This document shows, in pieces, positions 35,685-43,485 of a stretch of 64,000 nt of DNA. The stretch is taken from NCBI GenBank assembly GCA_049841135.1, contig JASGHK010000005.1:2232001-2296000 (forward strand), in the 5' to 3' direction. The position numbers and the translations under genes are program-made. Within the stretch, counting starts at the first letter, position 1; each line of letters begins with the position of its first letter. The stretch comes from JACRCT01 sp049841135 (GTDB taxonomy: Bacteria; Myxococcota; Myxococcia; Myxococcales; UBA5297). The notes beneath the pieces were generated by a model. It ran no database searches. It saw only the letters and a program-made list of their open reading frames with translations, and was not told where the DNA came from.

Positions 35685-37830
35685 CCCGCTGCTCGAGGGC
35701 CTGGTGGTCGGCTTCGTGCGCGAGGCCCAGGATCTCGCCGACCGCATCACCCGCTCGCTCCTGCAGGTCGAGAAGGACCCGGCCGGGAGCGAGGCGCTCT
35801 CCAAGACGTACCAGGGCCTGGGCCGCGCCCTCCACAACCTCAAGGGCAGCTCCGCCACCATCGGCATGGGCGAGGTCGCCGCGCTCGCCCACCAGATGGA
35901 GGACATGGTCGCGCCGCTCAAGGCCTCGCTGCAGCCGATGCCCGCGGCGCAGGTGGACGCGTTCCTGGGGGCGCTCGACGCGCTGCTCCGGTGGGTGCGC
36001 GCCCGCGCCGAGAACAAGCCCGAGCTCCCCGATCTCGGCAGCGCGCGCACCGGGCTCGAGGCCGCGGCGGCGGCTCCGCCCCCTGGTGACGCCGCCTCAG
36101 GCGGCGAAGTCAGGCCCCAGGCCGTCACCCAACAGAGGGCGGCCGCGGGCGAAGGCCCGGAGGGCGCCGGAGGCGCGGCCGACGAGGCCGCAGGCTGGCG
36201 GGTCGACACCGCCACCGTCACCGGGCTCGCCGGCGACGTGGACCGGTTGCGCGAGATGAGCCTGCGGCTGCAGAGCCGCAGCCAGGAGCTGCGCCGGGTC
36301 CTCGCCGCGCTCGACGCGCCGGCGCTGCGCCGGCAGACCGCCGAGTCCCGCGAGGCCCTGGCCGACGTCCGCCGCGCGCTCGACGCCGACAACGCCGAGA
36401 CCGCGGCCACGCTGGACGGGGTCGAGGAGCGCATCCGCGCCATCTGCACCCTGCCGGTGCAGACCGTCATCGCGCCGCTGCACCGCACGGTGCGCGACCT
36501 GTGCCGGCAGCTGGGCAAGGAGGCGAAGCTCTCGTCGGTCGGCGCCGAGGTGGCGCTCGACCGCCGGCTGCTGGAGGCGCTGCGCGCGCCCTTGGTCCAG
36601 CTGGTGCGCAACTCGCTCGACCACGGCGTCGAGAAGCCCGAGGTCCGCGAGCAGCGGGGCAAGCACCGCGAGGGCGCGCTGACCGTCCGCGTGGAGCAGA
36701 CGGGCAACATGGCCTTCATCGAGGTCGCCGACGACGGGGCGGGCATCGACACCGCGCGGGTGCGCTCGCTCGCGCTCGCCCGAGGCCTGGTGGGCCCCTC
36801 CGAGCTGGAGGCGATGACCGAGACCCAGGTGTGCCAGCTCGTCTTCCGCTCGGGCTTCTCCACCCGCGACGCGGTCACCGAGGTCAGCGGCCGCGGCGTC
36901 GGCCTGGACGTGGTGGTGGCCTCGCTGGCGGGCGTCCAGGGCAGCATCGAGGTCGCGAGCGTCCCCGGCCAGGGCACGCGCTTCACCCTCTCGCTGCCGG
37001 TGGAGATCGGCTCGACCTCGGTGCTGCTGCTGCGCCTGGGGGAGACCACGGTGGCGGTGCCCACGGTGGCGGTCAAGGCGGTCACCCGCGCCGAGTCCGG
37101 CAAGGTCACCCGCGGCCGCGCCTCGCTGCTCTTCGAGCACGAGGGCCAGGCCCTGCCGCTGGACGACCTGGGCGGCCGGCTCGGGCTGCGCCAGGCGATG
37201 GCGCCCGCGCCCGGCCAGCCGGTCCTGCGGGTCGTCGCCGGCGGCCGCGAGCTGATGGTGGCGGTGGACGAGGTCCAGGGCGAGCAGGCGAGCGTGGTGC
37301 GGCCGCTGCCGCGCGAGGTGCGCGACCTGGGCGCCTACCTGGGCGCGGTGCTGCTCTCGCGCGGCGAGCCGGTGCCGGTGCTGCGCCCGGGGTGGCTCGC
37401 CTCGGCCGGGGGGATGGCGGTCGCCGCCAGCGCCACCGCGGCGCGGCAGGTGCTGGTGGTCGACGACTCGCTCACCGCGCGCGCGGTGCACCGCTCGGTG
37501 CTGGAGTCCTCCGGGTACGTCGTCCACGCCGCCTCGAGCGTGGCGCAGGCGCTCGAGCACCTGCGGCACACGAGCTACGAGGCCCTGGTCTGCGACATCG
37601 ACCTGGGCACCGAGGTCGACGGCGTGGCGCTGACGGCGATGCTGCGGGGCCGGCCGGAGACGGCGGCGCTGCCCATCGTCCTGGTCACCGCCCACGACCA
37701 CGAGACCGAGCGAGGGCGCGGCCGGGCCGCCGGCGCCGACGCCTTCCTCTCCAAGAAGGACTGCGCCGCGGGCCTCTTGCTCTCCGAGCTCGCGCGCGCG
37801 GTGGCCAAGCGAAGGGGGGCGGCGTCGTGA
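35677..37830 (+). CDS. cheA: CheA histidine kinase with C-terminal receiver
   Basis: 717 residues. An Hpt domain (1-110) holds LGRALHNLKGSSATIGMGEV, where the His is the phosphorylation site. A low-complexity linker (about 120-180) follows, then a dimerisation helix pair (EMSLRLQSRSQELRRVLAAL). HATPase motifs follow in LVQLVRNSLDHGVEKPEVRE, DDGAGIDTARVRSLAL and SGRGVGLDVVVASLAG. A CheW-like P5 domain (STSVLLLRLGETTVAVPTVA) precedes a C-terminal receiver (VLVVDDSLTARAVHRSVLES; LVCDIDLGTEVDG; LVTAHDH; AFLSKKD). Hpt-CheA-REC forms (FrzE-like) are typical of myxobacterial and other alternative Che systems and may hold phosphate as a sink. The ATG at 35677 lies within the cheW end. The stop overlaps the CheB GTG. 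Confidence 0.95.
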   Translation: MIDPLLEGLVVGFVREAQDLADRITRSLLQVEKDPAGSEALSKTYQGLGRALHNLKGSSATIGMGEVAALAHQMEDMVAPLKASLQPMPAAQVDAFLGALDALLRWVRARAENKPELPDLGSARTGLEAAAAAPPPGDAASGGEVRPQAVTQQRAAAGEGPEGAGGAADEAAGWRVDTATVTGLAGDVDRLREMSLRLQSRSQELRRVLAALDAPALRRQTAESREALADVRRALDADNAETAATLDGVEERIRAICTLPVQTVIAPLHRTVRDLCRQLGKEAKLSSVGAEVALDRRLLEALRAPLVQLVRNSLDHGVEKPEVREQRGKHREGALTVRVEQTGNMAFIEVADDGAGIDTARVRSLALARGLVGPSELEAMTETQVCQLVFRSGFSTRDAVTEVSGRGVGLDVVVASLAGVQGSIEVASVPGQGTRFTLSLPVEIGSTSVLLLRLGETTVAVPTVAVKAVTRAESGKVTRGRASLLFEHEGQALPLDDLGGRLGLRQAMAPAPGQPVLRVVAGGRELMVAVDEVQGEQASVVRPLPREVRDLGAYLGAVLLSRGEPVPVLRPGWLASAGGMAVAASATAARQVLVVDDSLTARAVHRSVLESSGYVVHAASSVAQALEHLRHTSYEALVCDIDLGTEVDGVALTAMLRGRPETAALPIVLVTAHDHETERGRGRAAGADAFLSKKDCAAGLLLSELARAVAKRRGAAS

Positions 37831-38876
37831 CCGAGGGCGTGACCCGGGTGCTCATCGCCGACGACTCGCCGACCCTGCGAAGGGCGCTGCGCGCGCTGCT
37901 CGGCGCCGACCCGCGCTTCGCCGTCGTCGGCGAGGCCGAGGACGGCGAGGAGGCGGTGCAGCTCGCCAAGAAGCTGCGGCCGGACCTGATCACCGTCGAC
38001 GTGCTCATGCCGCGCCTCGACGGTCTGGGAGCGACCGAGCGGATCATGTCCGAGGCCCCCACCCGCATCGTGGTGGTGAGCCAGCTGGCGGCGACGCAGG
38101 AGGACCTGGCGGTGCGCGCCCTGGCGGCCGGGGCGCTGGCGCTGGTCGCCAAGCCGCAGGTCCGCACGGGCGCCGACCTCGACGCGTGGGGCGCGCAGGT
38201 CCGCGACACGGTGCGGCTGATGAGCGAGGTCCCGGTGGTCACCCGGCACGCCTCGCGCGCCCCGCACCTCGCGCCGGCGCCCGCTGGGCCGGCGGCGCGG
38301 GCGGGACCGCTCAAGGCCTTCGGCCTGGTGGCCTCCACCGGCGGGCCGCAGGTGCTCGCGGAGATCCTGGCTCCGCTGCCGCGCGGCCTGCCCGTCCCGC
38401 TCCTGGTGGCGCAGCACATCGCCGACGGCTTCGGCCGGGGGCTGGTGCGCTGGTTCACCGACGTCAGCCAGCTGGTGATCGAAGTGGCGGTCCACGGCGA
38501 GCGGGCCCAGGCCGGGCACGTCTACCTGGCGCCCGACGGCTGCGACCTGGAGCTGGGCGAGGGCGAGGTGCTGCTCACCAAGGCTTCGAAGGGGCACTAC
38601 CGGCCGTCGGGGGACCTGCTCCTGGCCTCGCTGGCCAAGGTCCTGGGGGCGCGCGCGGGCGGCATCGTGCTCTCGGGCATGGGCGAGGACGGGGCGCGGG
38701 GACTGTTGGCGCTGCGGCGCGCGGGCGGGCTGACCTTCGCGCAGGACGAGGCGAGCTGCGTGGTGTGGGGCATGCCGCGCGCGGCGGTCCAGCTCGACGC
38801 GGCGGAGGTCACGCTCGCCCCGACCGAGGTGGGCCGGGCGCTGGTGGCGGCCTGCGCCGGTGGATTCGAAGGCTGA
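37827..38876 (+). CDS. cheB: CheB receptor methylesterase
   Basis: 349 residues. A receiver domain (TRVLIADDSPTLRRALRALL; LITVDVLMPRLDGLGATERI) is joined to the esterase. Its catalytic triad is visible as LVASTGGPQVLAEIL (Ser), LLVAQHIADGFG (His) and LSGMGEDGARGLLALR (Asp). Phosphorylated CheB removes methyl groups from receptor Glu residues and restores sensitivity. The GTG at 37827 overlaps the CheA stop by four bases. Together with cheR it shows this pathway uses reversible receptor methylation, and the next gene is a receptor. No cheD is seen. Confidence 0.95.
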   Translation: MTEGVTRVLIADDSPTLRRALRALLGADPRFAVVGEAEDGEEAVQLAKKLRPDLITVDVLMPRLDGLGATERIMSEAPTRIVVVSQLAATQEDLAVRALAAGALALVAKPQVRTGADLDAWGAQVRDTVRLMSEVPVVTRHASRAPHLAPAPAGPAARAGPLKAFGLVASTGGPQVLAEILAPLPRGLPVPLLVAQHIADGFGRGLVRWFTDVSQLVIEVAVHGERAQAGHVYLAPDGCDLELGEGEVLLTKASKGHYRPSGDLLLASLAKVLGARAGGIVLSGMGEDGARGLLALRRAGGLTFAQDEASCVVWGMPRAAVQLDAAEVTLAPTEVGRALVAACAGGFEG

Positions 38877-38925
38877 AGAACCGAATGGATCGAACCGAAA
38901 GACAACCAAAGGAGGGCGCGCCGTC

Positions 38926-40920
38926 ATGGCTGCGACGATGAAGTCGGTGCGGTTGAGCTTCCGCTCACGCTTGCTGCTCTTTGCGGGCGCGCTGTCGCTG
39001 CTGCCGCTGGCCGCGCTGGGGATGGTCTCCTCCGCTTGGTTCCGCGACGGGCTGACCGACCAGGTCCTGGCCACGGTGCAGGGCGAGGCGACGAGCATGG
39101 AGACCGGCGTGGAGACGGCGCTGCTCGAGCGCACCTACGTCCTGCGCAGCCTGGTGGAGAACCCCATCATCAGCGGCGCGCTGATGTTCAACGCCTTCGA
39201 GAAGAGCGACCAGGTGCTCGAGACCACGGCCCGGCGCTACCCGGACCTCAAGGGCCTGGCGCTGTTCTCGCCGGACGGCGCGGTGGTCTCGGCCAGCAAG
39301 GCCGAGCTGAAGACGCAGCTGGCCGGCAAGCAGGAGGCGGTGCGGGGCGCGGCGTGGTTCACCGGCGCGCAGCGCGACCAGAAGCTGCAGGACTCGCAGA
39401 TCGCCATGGACCCGAGCTTCGGCGGGCGGGTGCTCTACCTGGCGCTGCCCTTGGTCGACACCGAGAAGCAGACCATCGGCGTGCTCCTGGGGGCCTACGA
39501 CTGGGACTCGCTCAACACCCGGCTCGAGCCCGACCTGAAGCGCGCCGCCGCACGGGGGCAGCAGACCTTCCGCTACGTCATCCTCGGCGCCGCCGGCGAG
39601 GTGCTGCTCGACACCGGCGGGGCGACCGAGCTGCCGCGCCAGAAGCTGGGCGAGCTGGCGCGGTCGTCGCCGCAGGGCAAGGGAGAGGCCGGGGCCTGGA
39701 CGGTGGCGTGGTCGGACAAGGCGTGGTCGAACAAGGCGGACGGCGCGGTCGGCAACGGGTGGACCTTCGTCGCCCTGGTCGAGAGCGGCGAGGCGTTCGC
39801 GGTGGTGACCCGGACCATGAAGCTGACGATGCTGCTGGCGGTGATCATCGGCCTCGCCTCGCTCCTGGCGGCGGTGTTCGTCTCGCGCAGCATGGTCCGG
39901 CCCATCGCCGAGCTGAACGCGGTGGTCAGCCACATCGTCAAGAGCGGCGACCTGACGCGGGCCGTCGAGGTGGACGCGAGCGACGAGGTGGGCGAGCTCG
40001 CCTCCTCGTTCGCGAGGATGGTCGGCAGCCTGCAGGAGATGATCCTGGCGCTGCAGGAGTCGGGGCGGCTGCTCTCCGAGCAGGTGGCGGCGCTGACCAC
40101 CATCACCGCCGAGCAAGGGCAGTCGGTCACCCGCCAGGCGGCCGCCATCCAGGAGACGCAGGTCACCGCCAACGAGATCAAGCAGACCTCGCAGATGGCG
40201 GCGCAGAAGGCCGAGGAGGTCATCGCGGTCGCGCAGCACGCCGACGAGCTGGGCCGCGACGGCGAGGACGCCATCGAGAAGAGCCTGGGCGGGCTGGGTG
40301 AGATCCGCGCGCAGGTCGTGGAGATCGCCGAGAAGATCGGCCAGCTCAAGGACCGCACCCGGCTCATCGGGAAGATCACCGGGACGGTCAAGGACATCGC
40401 CGACCAGTCGAACATGCTGGCGCTCAACGCGGCCATCGAGGCGGTGCGCTCGGGCGAGCACGGCAAGGGCTTCGCGGTGGTGGCCCGGGAGATCCGCACC
40501 CTGGCCGACCAGTCGGTGCAGTCCACCAACCGGGTCAGCGAGATCCTGGACGACATCACCGCGGCCATCGAGGCGGCGGTGGGCATCACCGAGGCCGGCT
40601 CGCAGCGCATGGAGGCCAACCTCGGCCAGACCAAGCAGTCGGGCGAGAACCTGCGCGAGCTGTCGGCCATCGTGAAGGAGAGCTCGTCGGCGGTCCGGCA
40701 GATCGGCGCGGCGGTGAGCCAGCAGAACGCGGGCATCACGCAGATCTTCACGGCGATCACCGACCTGTCGAAGGTGGTCGACGAGACCATGAAGCGCAGC
40801 GACTCCATCAACCGCGCCGGCGACGCGCTCACCGGCATCAGCAAGAACATCGAGGCGCTGGTCGGCAGCTACAAGGTGAAGGCGAACGGCAGCACGCAGT
40901 CTCCGGGAGGCAAGGCATGA
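38926..40920 (+). CDS. Methyl-accepting chemotaxis protein
   Basis: 664 residues. One N-terminal membrane helix (LLLFAGALSLLPLAALGMVS, about 16-37), a periplasmic dCache-like sensor of about 260 residues (ALFSPDGAVVSASKAEL; GRVLYLALPLVDTEKQTIGV), a second helix (MLLAVIIGLASLLAAVFVS, near 300-320) and a HAMP domain (RPIAELNAVVSHIVKSG). The cytoplasmic signalling part has the hairpin tip QSNMLALNAAIEAVRSGEHG followed by KGFAVVAREIRTLADQ. No terminal CheR-binding pentapeptide is present; the end is GSTQSPGGKA. AAGGAGG lies ten bases before the ATG at 38926. It is the sole receptor in the operon. The last codon overlaps the next gene (ATGA). Confidence 0.94.
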   Translation: MAATMKSVRLSFRSRLLLFAGALSLLPLAALGMVSSAWFRDGLTDQVLATVQGEATSMETGVETALLERTYVLRSLVENPIISGALMFNAFEKSDQVLETTARRYPDLKGLALFSPDGAVVSASKAELKTQLAGKQEAVRGAAWFTGAQRDQKLQDSQIAMDPSFGGRVLYLALPLVDTEKQTIGVLLGAYDWDSLNTRLEPDLKRAAARGQQTFRYVILGAAGEVLLDTGGATELPRQKLGELARSSPQGKGEAGAWTVAWSDKAWSNKADGAVGNGWTFVALVESGEAFAVVTRTMKLTMLLAVIIGLASLLAAVFVSRSMVRPIAELNAVVSHIVKSGDLTRAVEVDASDEVGELASSFARMVGSLQEMILALQESGRLLSEQVAALTTITAEQGQSVTRQAAAIQETQVTANEIKQTSQMAAQKAEEVIAVAQHADELGRDGEDAIEKSLGGLGEIRAQVVEIAEKIGQLKDRTRLIGKITGTVKDIADQSNMLALNAAIEAVRSGEHGKGFAVVAREIRTLADQSVQSTNRVSEILDDITAAIEAAVGITEAGSQRMEANLGQTKQSGENLRELSAIVKESSSAVRQIGAAVSQQNAGITQIFTAITDLSKVVDETMKRSDSINRAGDALTGISKNIEALVGSYKVKANGSTQSPGGKA

Positions 40921-41474
40921 GGACGTTCGGTGCGCGGGTCGTCGGTGTGGTGGTGCTGCTCGTGGCGGCGCAGGCCCTGGCCGCGGAGAAGCCGCCGCCC
41001 AAGGCGGTGGTGGACCTGGCGCCAGCCCTGGCGGCCTACGGCAAGGAGGCGGTGTTCGTCTCGGCGGTGAAGGCCAGGAACGCCAAGGGCGAAACCTTGG
41101 AGCAGGCCAAGGCCCTGCAGAAGAAGTGGGCGGCCACGCAGGGGATGGACGACTTCATGAAGTCCATCCAGAACGGCCCGGCGGGCGACAGGCTGCGGGA
41201 GATCGTCAAGAGCAAGCCGTACTTCATCGAGGCGTACTTGATGGACAAGAACGGCTCGAACGTCTCCATGGCCGCCAAGACCAGCAACTACTGGCGTGGC
41301 GACAAGCCCAAGTTCACCGAGGCCTACAAGGGCGGGAAGGGCGGCACCTACGTCTCGCCGGTGTACTTCGACGACAGCGCCCAGGTGTACGAGAGCCAGA
41401 TCTCGGTGCCAGTCATGGACGGCGGCAAGTGCATCGGAGTCCTGACGCTGGGGGTGGATGTCGCGAAGCTGTAG
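40917..41474 (+). CDS. Exported PDC/Cache-like sensor domain protein
   Basis: 185 residues. MRTFGARVVGVVVLLVAAQA then LAAEK is a Sec signal. The rest is a single alpha-beta domain: ALAAYGKEAVFVSAVKARNA, FIEAYLMDKNGSNVSMAAKT, YWRGDKPKFTEAYKGGKGGT and VPVMDGGKCIGVLTLGVDVA, which is the pattern of the membrane-distal half of Cache/PDC sensors (Y-x-x-D-x-x-G; the closing I-G-V-L-x-x-x-V-D). It has no kinase or membrane part. It overlaps the MCP stop by four bases and is the last gene of the Che operon, so it probably works in the periplasm as a ligand-binding partner of that MCP, which is uncommon (inference). Confidence 0.87.
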   Translation: MRTFGARVVGVVVLLVAAQALAAEKPPPKAVVDLAPALAAYGKEAVFVSAVKARNAKGETLEQAKALQKKWAATQGMDDFMKSIQNGPAGDRLREIVKSKPYFIEAYLMDKNGSNVSMAAKTSNYWRGDKPKFTEAYKGGKGGTYVSPVYFDDSAQVYESQISVPVMDGGKCIGVLTLGVDVAKL

Positions 41475-41532
41475 GCACCAGCTGAGCTTCCTGGCGGGTG
41501 TCTGGTCTGCTGGATGATTACCTGGCCTCCGG

Positions 41533-41640
41533 GTTGGTGGCCGCGGGCCTCCGGGCCCGCCCAGTCCTAATTCCCTTCCACTCGACTTCTGATTTGGGAG
41601 CAGCCCAGACAGTGGTGGCTGCGGGCCTCCGGGCCCGCCC
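41533..41640 (-). repeat. Two REP-like units in inverse orientation, 3' of the RAYT gene
   Basis: Hairpin cores GCGGGCC-TCCG-GGCCCGC at 41543-41560 and 41621-41638 (78 bases apart). They are the reverse complement of the array core at 42259-43410. The sequence between (CTTCCACTCGACTTCTG...) is a worn version of the array unit in the same reversed sense. Together with the array these flank the RAYT gene with opposite polarity. Confidence 0.9.
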
Positions 41641-41646
41641 AGTTCA

Positions 41647-42129
41647 CTATTCATGAAGGGGCCCATCGGGACAGAACCAAGCGCTGGCTTCCGACTCGGT
41701 GTAGCCCAGGGCCCAGACCCACTCATACCGGCCCGCGTTGGGCCAGCGCCGGAGAGGGTTCTCGAGGATGTAGCGGGTCTTCACGACGAGATCCGCGGCG
41801 CTCCTCACGATCCGGGCGTAGTACTCCGTCTGCCAGATACGGCCCCCCAGGGCTCGGTCACGTTGCTGCTGGAGGACTCGAGTCGTGTAGGACTTCCAGG
41901 AATGGATGACCTTCTCGAGCGGGATGCGCGGCTGCACGAGGAGATGGACGTGGTGGTCCATGACGACATAGGCAAACAGGATGAAGCTCTTCCCGTCGGC
42001 GAAGACCAGCGCGTCGCGGACGATGGTGCGTTCCTTCGCGGACAACACGGGCTGGTCCACGGCGAGACGCCAAGTCACGAAGTAGATGGCTCCCTCGATG
42101 CGCCAATGCGGAAGAGCCCTTCGGTACAT
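41647..42129 (-). CDS. REP-associated tyrosine transposase (RAYT, Y1/HUH family)
   Basis: 160 residues from the ATG at 42129. The family opening is MYRRALPHWRIEGAIYFVTW RLA, and the HUH metal site is seen in FAYVVMDHHVHLLVQPRIPL (HVH). The catalytic Tyr is expected in the helix near IWQTEYYARIVRSAADLVVK. RAYTs are single-copy relatives of IS200/IS605 transposases that bind and cut REP hairpins. Here REP-like hairpins lie in opposite orientation on both sides of the gene. The open frame continues upstream through the array, but only because the array has no stops in that frame; the ATG and the conserved opening set the true start. It shares strand with the RND operon, which ends 1.35 kb upstream. 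The enzyme looks intact. Confidence 0.92.
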   Translation of the reverse strand: MYRRALPHWRIEGAIYFVTWRLAVDQPVLSAKERTIVRDALVFADGKSFILFAYVVMDHHVHLLVQPRIPLEKVIHSWKSYTTRVLQQQRDRALGGRIWQTEYYARIVRSAADLVVKTRYILENPLRRWPNAGRYEWVWALGYTESEASAWFCPDGPLHE

Positions 42130-42258
42130 CCTCTCTGGTTTCAATGAATTTCCCCCCTCTGTCGCGCTGCTGTGGTGATGGCTTCCGACGCGGCAGCGGT
42201 GGGCGGCTGCAGGGGCTGTGCCTGTCGCCGCTGCCACCAGAGCGGCCTGTTGCTCACC

Positions 42259-43410
42259 CGCAGCCACCACAGGCTGGGCTGCCCACAGAACTGGAGTGGA
42301 ATGAGGGACGAAGGACTGGGCGGGCCCGGAGGCCCGCCGCCACCACAGGCTGGGCTGCCCACAGAACTGGGAGTGGGGTGAAGAAAGAAGGACCGGGCGG
42401 GCCCGGAGGCCCGCAGCCACCACAGGCTGGGCTGCCCACAGAACTGGGAGTGGGGTGAAGGAAGAAGGACCGGGCGGGCCCGGAGGCCCGCAGGCACCAC
42501 AGGCTGGGCTGCCCACAGAACTGGAGTGGAGTGAAGGACGAAGGACCGGGCGGGCCCGGAGGCCCGCAGCCACCACAGGCTGGGCTGCCCGCAGAACTGG
42601 AGTGGGGTGAGGGAAGAAGCACCGGGCGGGCCCGGAGGCCCGCAGCCACCACAGGCTGGGCTGCCCGCAGAACTGGAGTGGGGTGAGGGAAGAAGCACCG
42701 GGCGGGCCCGGAGGCCCGCAGCCACCACAGGCTGGGCTGCCCGCAGAACTGGAGTGGGGTGAAGGAAGAAGGACCGGGCGGGCCCGGAGGCCCGCAGCCA
42801 CCACAGGCTCGGCTGCCCGCAGAACTGGAGTGGGGTGAGGGACAAAGCACCGGGCGGGCCCGGAGACCCGCAGCCACCACAGGCTGGGCTGCCCGCAGAA
42901 CTGGAGTGGGGTGAGGGACAAAGGACCGGGCGGGCCCGGAGGCCCGCAGCCACCACAGGCTGGGCTGCCCGCAGAACTGGAGTGGGGTGAGGGAAGAAGC
43001 ACCGGGCGGGCCCGGAGGCCCGCAGCCACCACAGGCTGGGCTGCCCGCAGAACTGGAGTGGGGTGAGGGAAGAAGCACCGGGCGGGCCCGGAGGCCCGCA
43101 GCCACCACAGGCTGGCTGCCCAGAGAACTGGAGTGGGGTGAAGGAAGAAGGACCGGGCGGGCCCGGAGGCCCGCAGCCACCACAGGCTGGGCTGCCCGCA
43201 GAACTGGAGTGGGGTGAGGGACAAAGGACCGGGCGGGCCCGGAGGCCCGCAGCCACCACAGGCTGGGCTGCCCGCAGAACTGGAGTGGGGTGAGGGAAGA
43301 AGCACCGGGCGGGCCCGGAGGCCCGCAGCCACCACAGGCTGGCTGCCCAAAGAACTGGAGTGGGGTGAAGGAAGAAGGACCGGGCGGGCCCGGAGGCCCG
43401 CAGCCACCAA
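42259..43410 (+). repeat. REP-like tandem array, 15 units of 75-77 bp
   Basis: Fifteen hairpin cores GCGGGCC-CGGA-GGCCCGC start at 42320, 42397, 42474, 42550, 42626, 42702, 42778, 42854, 42930, 43006, 43082, 43157, 43233, 43309 and 43384. Each is followed by AGCCACCACAGGCTGGGCTG, then GCCCGCAGAACTGGAGTGGG and a G/A-rich GTGAGGGAAGAAG. A leading partial unit begins at 42259. The units differ by few bases; 15 copies with 75-77 bp spacing show recent expansion. Because 76 is not a multiple of three, each strand stays open across the array in several frames without being protein-coding. Units nearest the RAYT gene (GCCCACAGAACTGG variants) are slightly different from the rest. Confidence 0.95.
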
Positions 43411-43485
43411 CCCTGAGACTGCACCTCACAAGCCGCAGACCAATCCTGACCAATCACAAGGTCCGCGGTCCCCAAAACCGAAAGC

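Noticed and set aside
42259..43410. CRISPR-like array
   Set aside because: The 76-bp units are repeated over their full length with no variable spacers, and no cas gene is near. They fit a REP/RAYT array.
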